NCBI GenBank assembly: GCA_947174955.1
Contig: CAMWKX010000039.1
Span: 1-9,166 of the forward strand
Length of the DNA stretch: 9,166 bases
Origin: an uncultured Clostridia bacterium
GTDB lineage: Bacteria > Bacillota > Clostridia > Christensenellales > Borkfalkiaceae
Direction: 5' to 3'
The notes under the pieces were generated by a model that saw only the letters and a list, made by a program, of their open reading frames with translations, was not told where the DNA came from and searched no databases. The translations under genes and the position numbers were made by a program. Shown piece by piece: positions 5,022-9,166 of this stretch. The first letter of the stretch is position 1. Each line of letters begins with the position of its first letter.

Positions 5022-6155
5022 ATGAAGAAAGTTGCTCTTGTCGGAAGCACGGGCTCGATCGGCAGACAGGTTATAAACGTAGTCAACCGGACCGAAAAAT
5101 TTTCGCTCGTCGCGCTGATTGCAAACAGCTCCAAGGACGAGTTTTTGCGGCAGGTCGGGGCGTTGACCCCGCAATATGCTTCGTTGACCGACCTTTCCGC
5201 CGCAAAAAGTATAGGCGAATTGCCCGCGGGCGTTAAGTTTTTACCCGGCGAAGATGGTGCGCTGAAAGCCTTGGAAGATTGCGGCGCGGACGTTATAGTC
5301 GTTGCGTGCGGCGGCTTCGCGGGGCTTAAATACAGCTTAAAGGCGGCGGAACTGGGTATACCTTTGGCTCTTGCCAACAAGGAAACGCTGGTGTGCGGCG
5401 GCGATTTGGTTATGCCGTGCATTAAAGAGATAATGCCCGTCGACAGTGAACATTCGGCAATCTGGCAGTGCCTGAATTTCGACCGCAGCGCCGAGTTCGA
5501 CAGCCTCGTAATCACGGCGAGCGGCGGCGCGTTCCGCGGCAGAGCTTGGAACAGCCTTGCCAACGTCACGCCCGCGGAGGCACTCCGCCACCCGACCTGG
5601 AAGATGGGCGCAAAGATTACGGTAGACTGCGCAACCCTTCTGAACAAGGGTTATGAAATAATCGAGGCGCATCACCTTTACGGCGCGCCGTACGAAAAGA
5701 TTTCGGCGGTAATACACCCGCAGAGCATCGTGCACTCGATGGTAAGATTTGCGGACGGCGCAACGCTGGCGCAGCTTTCGTACCCCACGATGGAGCTGCC
5801 CATACAGCTCGCGCTTACGTACCCCGAACGGTACGACTGCGCCTTGCCTCAGCTCGATTTTACCAAGGCGTTGTCGCTTGAATTTTTGCCGCTCGAAATG
5901 GAGGAATATCCGCTGTATAGCCTGGCGTTGGACTGCGGCAAGGCTGGCGGCGTTCTGCCCACTGCGCTGAACGCGGCGAGCGAGGTTGCCGTAAACGCGT
6001 TCCTGCAAGGCGGTTTGCGTTTTACGGATATTTTCACCGTGGCGGACAAAGTCGTATCGGGTACGGCTAACGAAAAGGTGCAAAGTTATGAACAGCTTGC
6101 CCTTGCGGATAAAAATGCAAGGGGGCTGGCTGAAAAGATAATTAAAGAGGTATAA
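5022..6155 (+). CDS. dxr: 1-deoxy-D-xylulose 5-phosphate reductoisomerase
   Basis: Dxr (IspC) converts DXP to 2-C-methyl-D-erythritol 4-phosphate with NADPH and a divalent metal, the first committed step of the MEP isoprenoid pathway and the target of fosmidomycin. The 377-residue length is normal. Visible elements are the NADPH site GSTGSIG (8-14), LANKETLV (117-124), the metal-binding PVDSEHSAI (139-147: Asp141, Glu143), and SGGAFR (167-172) with the phosphate-binding Ser167. The loop HPTWKMG (190-196) follows, then DCATLLNKGYE (202-212) with Asn208, Lys209 and Glu212, the third metal ligand. Where most homologues have Ser (E. coli Ser222), this protein has Cys203. AAAGGG at 5006-5011, ten bases upstream, is the likely ribosome binding site. 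The TAA stop overlaps the ATG of rseP. Confidence 0.96.
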   Translation: MKKVALVGSTGSIGRQVINVVNRTEKFSLVALIANSSKDEFLRQVGALTPQYASLTDLSAAKSIGELPAGVKFLPGEDGALKALEDCGADVIVVACGGFAGLKYSLKAAELGIPLALANKETLVCGGDLVMPCIKEIMPVDSEHSAIWQCLNFDRSAEFDSLVITASGGAFRGRAWNSLANVTPAEALRHPTWKMGAKITVDCATLLNKGYEIIEAHHLYGAPYEKISAVIHPQSIVHSMVRFADGATLAQLSYPTMELPIQLALTYPERYDCALPQLDFTKALSLEFLPLEMEEYPLYSLALDCGKAGGVLPTALNAASEVAVNAFLQGGLRFTDIFTVADKVVSGTANEKVQSYEQLALADKNARGLAEKIIKEV

Positions 6156-7267
6156 TGACAAACTTGTTGATTTCAGGCGTCGGCGGCACGGTGCTGTCGG
6201 TGCTACTGGCAATCTTAATACTTCTCGCAATGATATGCGTGCACGAATTCGGGCACTTTATATCGGGCAGAATATTGGGGTTCAAAATCAACGAGTTCGC
6301 CATAGGCTTCGGTCCCAAGCTGTTTAAGCGCAGGGGCAAAAAACACGGCACGCTCTTTTCGGTGCGTGCTTTTCCTTTGGGCGGCTTCTGCGCCTTTCAG
6401 GGCGAGGACGAGGACGGGAACGACCCCAACTCTTTCAACAACAAAAAGCCGTGGCAGAGAATTATAGTGCTCGTAAGCGGCGCGCTCTTTAACTATCTTC
6501 TGGCTCTGATTTTAATTATCGTCGGCTTTTTCGCGTACGGTCAGCCGTGCTATAAGATGGGCGCAATCGTCGAAAACGAAACGTACGTCGAATACAGCCT
6601 GCAAGAGGGCGACATAATTTTAGGAGTGCAGGGCAAGACGGCGTACTTTGCAACCGATCTGATTTTTGCCTTAAAGGGCAAAAGCGAGGGGGATAAAGTC
6701 ACCTTCGACGTAATCCGCGGCGGAGAGAGGCAGAGTGCGGAAGTTATTCTTCGTGCCGACTGCAATTTCAAGAATTCGTCCGAAATAAGCAAGCTGTGGC
6801 GCGCGCTCGGGTCGGACACCTACGAGGGAAGCGACGGCAACCTTTATTGGAGCGTTACCGCCGAAAACTGTCGGTTCGGATTTTTCCAAACGCTTGGGCG
6901 GTCGTTTGCCTATTCGTTCAAGACGATGGGCACCATTTTCAGAGTGCTTGGCGAACTTTTGACGGGCAGTTTGGGACTGAACGCGATGGGCGGACCGGTC
7001 ACGACCATACGGCAGACGGGCGCGATTGCCGTGCAGGGCTTTCAGAGTTTTTTGCAGGTTGCGGCATATATCGGGGTCAATCTCGCCGTTTTCAATCTTT
7101 TGCCCATTCCCGCGCTGGACGGAAGCAAGGTCATATTCTGTCTTATCGAGTGGATTTTCAAAAAGCCCGTGCCGCGAAAGGTGGAGGCAATAATTCACGC
7201 AATCGGGTTCGTTTTAATTATCGGGTTTGCGGTGTTGGTTGATATAATGCAGTTTGCAAGGTGTTAA
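6155..7267 (+). CDS. rseP: RseP/RasP-type site-2 membrane zinc metalloprotease
   Basis: This intramembrane protease cleaves membrane-spanning peptides such as anti-sigma factors and leftover signal peptides. The 370-residue protein has the expected plan: a first helix (about 12-35) containing the zinc-binding HEFGH (30-34) and a second helix at about 103-126. A PDZ-type domain follows at about 136-200 (the LQEGDIILGVQGK motif at 149-161). The C-terminal helices carry NLLPIPALDGS (314-324) with the third zinc ligand Asp322, and a last helix lies near 348-366. The usual LDGG(R) reads LDGSK, a mild variation. One PDZ domain is visible, as in Gram-positive RasP. AAAGAGG (6144-6150) lies four bases before the ATG, and one base overlaps the dxr stop, so the two are probably co-translated. 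The substrate cannot be told from this window. Confidence 0.94.
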   Translation: MTNLLISGVGGTVLSVLLAILILLAMICVHEFGHFISGRILGFKINEFAIGFGPKLFKRRGKKHGTLFSVRAFPLGGFCAFQGEDEDGNDPNSFNNKKPWQRIIVLVSGALFNYLLALILIIVGFFAYGQPCYKMGAIVENETYVEYSLQEGDIILGVQGKTAYFATDLIFALKGKSEGDKVTFDVIRGGERQSAEVILRADCNFKNSSEISKLWRALGSDTYEGSDGNLYWSVTAENCRFGFFQTLGRSFAYSFKTMGTIFRVLGELLTGSLGLNAMGGPVTTIRQTGAIAVQGFQSFLQVAAYIGVNLAVFNLLPIPALDGSKVIFCLIEWIFKKPVPRKVEAIIHAIGFVLIIGFAVLVDIMQFARC

Positions 7268-7278
7268 AATTTAACTCC

Positions 7279-7307
7279 TTGTAATTCGCATCATTGTGTG
7301 TTACAAT
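7279..7307 (+). promoter_or_regulatory. Promoter of the two-gene membrane-protein unit
   Basis: TTGTAA (7279-7284), a 17-base spacer and TACAAT (7302-7307) are preceded by TGT (7299-7301), an extended -10. The predicted start near 7314 gives a leader of about 14 bases containing GGGAGG. No terminator is visible between rseP and this site, so read-through from rseP is also possible. Confidence 0.65.
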
Positions 7308-7327
7308 GGGAAAAAAGGGAGGTACGG

Positions 7328-7771
7328 ATGCACGAACGTTATTTAAAGGACGCCAGAGTGGCGCGCGTTGCCAAAATTTTTTGCAATATAGCGCTTTTCT
7401 GCGGGATATTGCTTTTGATTCTCGGGCTTATGCCCGTGTTGAAAGGGCTGTATTACTTTTTAATTTTAATGTTTGCGGCGGCAGTGCTGACCTTCTGGCT
7501 GTTAACGCTTATTCTGTTTCACCCGTTCGACATATCCTTTCTGCAACCGCTCTTCGACACCGGAAGCGAGGCGTTTAAATATATTCAGATTTACTCGTTT
7601 AAGTATGCTCCGTACGTCTGCGCCGTCGCGGTCGTTCTCGGCATAGCGGGGCTTGTGCTGATTTTAAGGGACAAGTCGGTCAGAAGAACGGGAAGAATAG
7701 TCGCCGCGTCGCTTGCGATAGCGTTTGCCGTAGTCGGCACCGTCGCGATAATTCTCGGGGTGACGCTATGA
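7328..7771 (+). CDS. Four-helix membrane protein, function unknown
   Basis: I do not recognise this 147-residue protein. The start is ATG at 7328, with GGGAGG at 7317-7322 five bases before it; a longer in-frame GTG at 7298 lies inside the promoter and is rejected. The N-terminus is polar and basic (MHERYLKDARVARVAK). Four hydrophobic segments follow at about 17-36, 40-64, 88-110 and 120-145, separated by a polar stretch around 66-85 (HPFDISFLQPLFDTGSEAFKY) and a basic loop RDKSVRRTGR (111-120). The basic ends and loop suggest that both termini and the middle loop face the cytoplasm. It overlaps the next gene by four bases (ATGA), so the two are probably made together and may form a complex. 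Confidence 0.75.
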   Translation: MHERYLKDARVARVAKIFCNIALFCGILLLILGLMPVLKGLYYFLILMFAAAVLTFWLLTLILFHPFDISFLQPLFDTGSEAFKYIQIYSFKYAPYVCAVAVVLGIAGLVLILRDKSVRRTGRIVAASLAIAFAVVGTVAIILGVTL

Positions 7772-8274
7772 ACACTTTAAATCTGAAAGTAGGCAGGATG
7801 ATTAAAGGTTGCCGCGTGTATGTGGACGGCAGACAGATTGCGCTTAAACGCAACAAGGACGGCACGCTCGGCGGCGTATATACGACGGACAGGGACGAGG
7901 CGGAAGTCACCGTCGTTAAGCTCGGCGAGTTCGGCGGCAGTCTGTGGTTTATATGGGCGATGCTGTTCTTCGTGATCAGCTGTTTCGGCATCTTCAACGC
8001 GCACTACGACCGTCGCAATATCACCGTAAACTATCGGTCGGTGGTCAGGCTCAGCGGACAGAATTGTCTGCGGTTGGAATTCAACAATTTTAACGAAGGA
8101 CAGCCCGCGTTGGCGTACCAGAGCGATTGCCCGGTAGAAATCGAAACAAATCTCTTCGGCTTAGACAGACAGGCGGCAAAGCGGCGCAAAATTTTAACCT
8201 GGATTGAGGTTTTTATGTGGCTTGCGCTAATTGTTCTCGTTGCGATTCTTGTGGTTAAGGCGATAATAGGTTAA
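7768..8274 (+). CDS. Two-helix membrane protein with polar domains, function unknown
   Basis: I do not recognise this 168-residue protein. Residues 1-56 are polar and look beta-rich, with VGRMIKGCRVYVDGRQIALKRNKDG followed by a GVYTTDRDEAEVTVVKLGEFG stretch, a little like a small carbohydrate- or ligand-binding sandwich. A membrane helix follows at about 58-77. A second polar, strand-rich part lies at about 80-140 (RRNITVNYRSVVRLSGQN, LEFNNFNEGQPALAY, VEIETNLFG). A basic patch RQAAKRRK then precedes a C-terminal helix at about 146-167. The start ATG overlaps the stop of the preceding gene as ATGA, with GGGGTGA (7757-7763) in front, which points to translational coupling. A strong terminator follows. 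The fold guess comes only from the residue pattern and is weak. Confidence 0.72.
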   Translation: MNTLNLKVGRMIKGCRVYVDGRQIALKRNKDGTLGGVYTTDRDEAEVTVVKLGEFGGSLWFIWAMLFFVISCFGIFNAHYDRRNITVNYRSVVRLSGQNCLRLEFNNFNEGQPALAYQSDCPVEIETNLFGLDRQAAKRRKILTWIEVFMWLALIVLVAILVVKAIIG

Positions 8275-8284
8275 AATAAAATGC

Positions 8285-8318
8285 GCCCCGCGGCGGAAAG
8301 CCGCGGGGCTACGTTTTT
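8285..8318 (+). terminator. Terminator between converging units, possibly bidirectional
   Basis: A perfect 10-bp G+C stem GCCCCGCGGC/GCCGCGGGGC (8285-8294 with 8300-8309) has a GGAAA loop. On the plus strand it is followed by TACGTTTTT (8310-8318). On the minus strand the hairpin is followed by GCATTTTATTTT, so it can also end the thiT-like gene whose stop is at 8317. Confidence 0.88.
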
Positions 8319-9039
8319 AATTTTCGATAGTGTTTTCGGTTTCGGTTACCTTTTTGCGTTTAACGTCCATCATTGTAAGCAGTCTGTCAAGCGCCTTGGT
8401 TTTAGCCGTCGCAAACAGAACGACGATGCAGAGAACGCAGTCCGCAGGCAGATAAACGCACTGGTATATGAACGAGTAAACGAACATATTGGGAGTGGGC
8501 AAATCCACCCAGATAGAGTTTTCGGCAAAGTAGATAAAGCCCGAAACAAGGTGGAAAATAAATCTTGCAACGAACACCAATACCGTGCCTATCGTTACCT
8601 TAGCCGTAAGCGAAAGCTTGCCAAACTTCGGAGCAAAGCCCATAAGTCCTATGCTTGCAAACGCGAGAACGTAATCGAGGAAGAAGGTGAGCGGCGTTAA
8701 GATGTAGGGACCCGAAATGAAATTGAAAAGCCCTAAAATTATGCCGGCAAGCGTGCCCTTGACGGGACCGAACTTATAGGCGTAAATAAGCAGCGGCACG
8801 AAGCTTGCAAGCGTTATCGAGCCTCCGAACTGTACGGGCGTCACCTTTATAAAGGAGAGCGCGAACGACAGCGCAAGGCAGATACCCGCGAAAGCAATCT
8901 CGTGCGTGGAGTACTTTTTGCCGAAAATGCAGACGAGCGCAAGCACAATCGCAATTGCCGCTATACAACCTATCGACACCCAGGTTACAATGTCCGTCGT
9001 CTTTTGCGAAACGGCGGCAAGCAGTGAAAAGTGAAACAT
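8317..9039 (-). CDS. thiT: ThiT-like S-component of an ECF thiamine transporter
   Basis: Substrate-binding membrane subunit that works with the shared EcfA/EcfT energy module to import thiamine. The 240 residues contain the ThiT core: THEIAFAGICLALSFALSF (45-63), GGSITLASFVPLL (72-84), the conserved FFLDYVLAFASIGLMGF (119-135), then FIFHLVSGFIYF (160-171) and VYSFIYQ (187-193). Compared, from memory, with Lactococcus ThiT, Asp122-Tyr123 match Glu84-Tyr85, His163 matches His125, Gly167 matches Gly129 and Tyr188 matches Tyr146, but Phe171 replaces Trp133 and Gln193 replaces Asn151. An extra N-terminal helix (about 16-39) and a charged tail (about 213-240) make it longer than the usual 190 or so. 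AAGGAGG (9050-9044 on the minus strand) lies four bases before the ATG. The THI-box-like leader supports thiamine as ligand. A related vitamin remains possible. Confidence 0.85.
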   Translation of the reverse strand: MFHFSLLAAVSQKTTDIVTWVSIGCIAAIAIVLALVCIFGKKYSTHEIAFAGICLALSFALSFIKVTPVQFGGSITLASFVPLLIYAYKFGPVKGTLAGIILGLFNFISGPYILTPLTFFLDYVLAFASIGLMGFAPKFGKLSLTAKVTIGTVLVFVARFIFHLVSGFIYFAENSIWVDLPTPNMFVYSFIYQCVYLPADCVLCIVVLFATAKTKALDRLLTMMDVKRKKVTETENTIEN

Positions 9040-9068
9040 AAAACCTCCTTAACCGCCGTATATTTTAA

Positions 9069-9099
9069 GCGCCCCGAAAATTAAAAATTTTCGGGGCGC
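9069..9099 (-). repeat. Perfect 14-bp hairpin in the thiT leader, no T-run
   Basis: GCGCCCCGAAAATT pairs perfectly with AATTTTCGGGGCGC (9069-9082 with 9086-9099), leaving a 3-base loop. In the minus-strand transcript it is followed by TTAAAATATACGG, so the T-run of a normal terminator is missing. It lies between the THI-box-like element and the ribosome binding site, so it probably takes part in the switch, but the mechanism is unclear. Confidence 0.7.
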
Positions 9100-9166
9100 A
9101 AAGAAAACACATCTTTGGTACTATCGCTCAACCATTACGTTGCCGATTCAAAGGGTATAATCTCAG
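9099..9166 (-). promoter_or_regulatory. TPP riboswitch (THI-box), 3' part, cut by the window edge
   Basis: The minus-strand transcript begins here with CUGAGAUUAUACCC (9166-9153) followed by UUUGAA, which matches the THI-box core (the UGAGA that holds the pyrimidine of thiamine diphosphate, then the ACCC closing helix P2). The rest departs from the usual CCUGAUC..GG.UAAU.CC.GCG.AGGG. It has a CAAC-GUAAUG-GUUG hairpin (9142-9129), which keeps UAAU in the loop and GCG downstream, enclosed by AUCG/CGAU. The 5' half, including the GGGGUGC strand of P2, lies outside the window. The thiT-like gene directly downstream makes the assignment sensible. It is either a divergent TPP switch or a related variant. 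Confidence 0.6.

Noticed and set aside
5337..6230. 297-codon open frame on the minus strand across dxr
   Set aside because: Antisense shadow of dxr; arginine-rich low-complexity protein without motifs and no ribosome binding site.
7298..7771. GTG start at 7298 for the membrane gene after rseP
   Set aside because: The GTG is inside the predicted promoter; ATG at 7328 has GGGAGG at proper spacing.
8281..8700. 139-codon plus-strand frame starting in the terminator region
   Set aside because: It begins in the terminator and runs antisense to the well-supported thiT-like gene.
1..9166. CRISPR arrays, tRNA or rRNA genes, insertion sequences
   Set aside because: No repeat-spacer pattern, cloverleaf, rRNA core or transposase was found on reading both strands.

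Overview
The window looks like chromosomal DNA from a Gram-positive-type, low-to-mid G+C anaerobe of the Clostridia (Firmicutes/Bacillota), possibly an uncultured gut lineage. The reasons are the gene order tsf - pyrH - frr - uppS - cdsA - dxr - rseP, the strong AGGAGG-type ribosome binding sites, near-consensus TTGACA/TATAAT promoters, small XRE regulators, and a ThiT-type ECF thiamine S-component. Genus and species cannot be read from the sequence.

Layout. (1) Positions 1-246 hold the 3' end of tsf and a strong bidirectional terminator. (2) Positions 254-1893 are an accessory insert between tsf and pyrH, which often lie next to each other. It contains a minus-strand polytopic membrane protein whose perfect-looking promoter puts the transcription start on the A of its ATG (a candidate leaderless mRNA), a 67-residue XRE repressor, and a divergent four-helix membrane protein whose promoter carries two copies of a palindromic operator. 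(3) Positions 1919-7267 form the housekeeping block: UMP kinase, ribosome recycling factor, undecaprenyl diphosphate synthase, CDP-diglyceride synthase, DXP reductoisomerase and the RseP-type site-2 protease. (4) Positions 7279-8309 hold a promoter, two unrecognised overlapping membrane-protein genes and a terminator. (5) Positions 8317-9166 hold, on the minus strand, a ThiT-like thiamine transporter subunit with an extra N-terminal helix. Its leader contains the 3' part of what looks like a TPP riboswitch, cut by the window edge, plus a long perfect hairpin.

How the genes work together. The housekeeping block joins nucleotide supply (UMP to UDP), translation recycling, and envelope lipid synthesis. 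Dxr feeds the MEP isoprenoid pathway, UppS makes the C55 lipid carrier from those isoprenoids, CdsA makes CDP-diacylglycerol, and RseP acts in the membrane. Within it, frr/uppS and dxr/rseP overlap by one base, which suggests translational coupling. A hairpin with a short T-run splits the block between cdsA and dxr.

The most interesting points are the leaderless, palindrome-controlled membrane gene; the XRE/membrane-protein module with duplicated operators; the divergent THI-box leader of the thiT-like gene; and active-site substitutions in Dxr (Ser to Cys), UppS (Trp to Leu) and the ThiT-like protein. No mobile element, CRISPR array, tRNA or rRNA was seen, and I found no clear evidence of a wholly new system.
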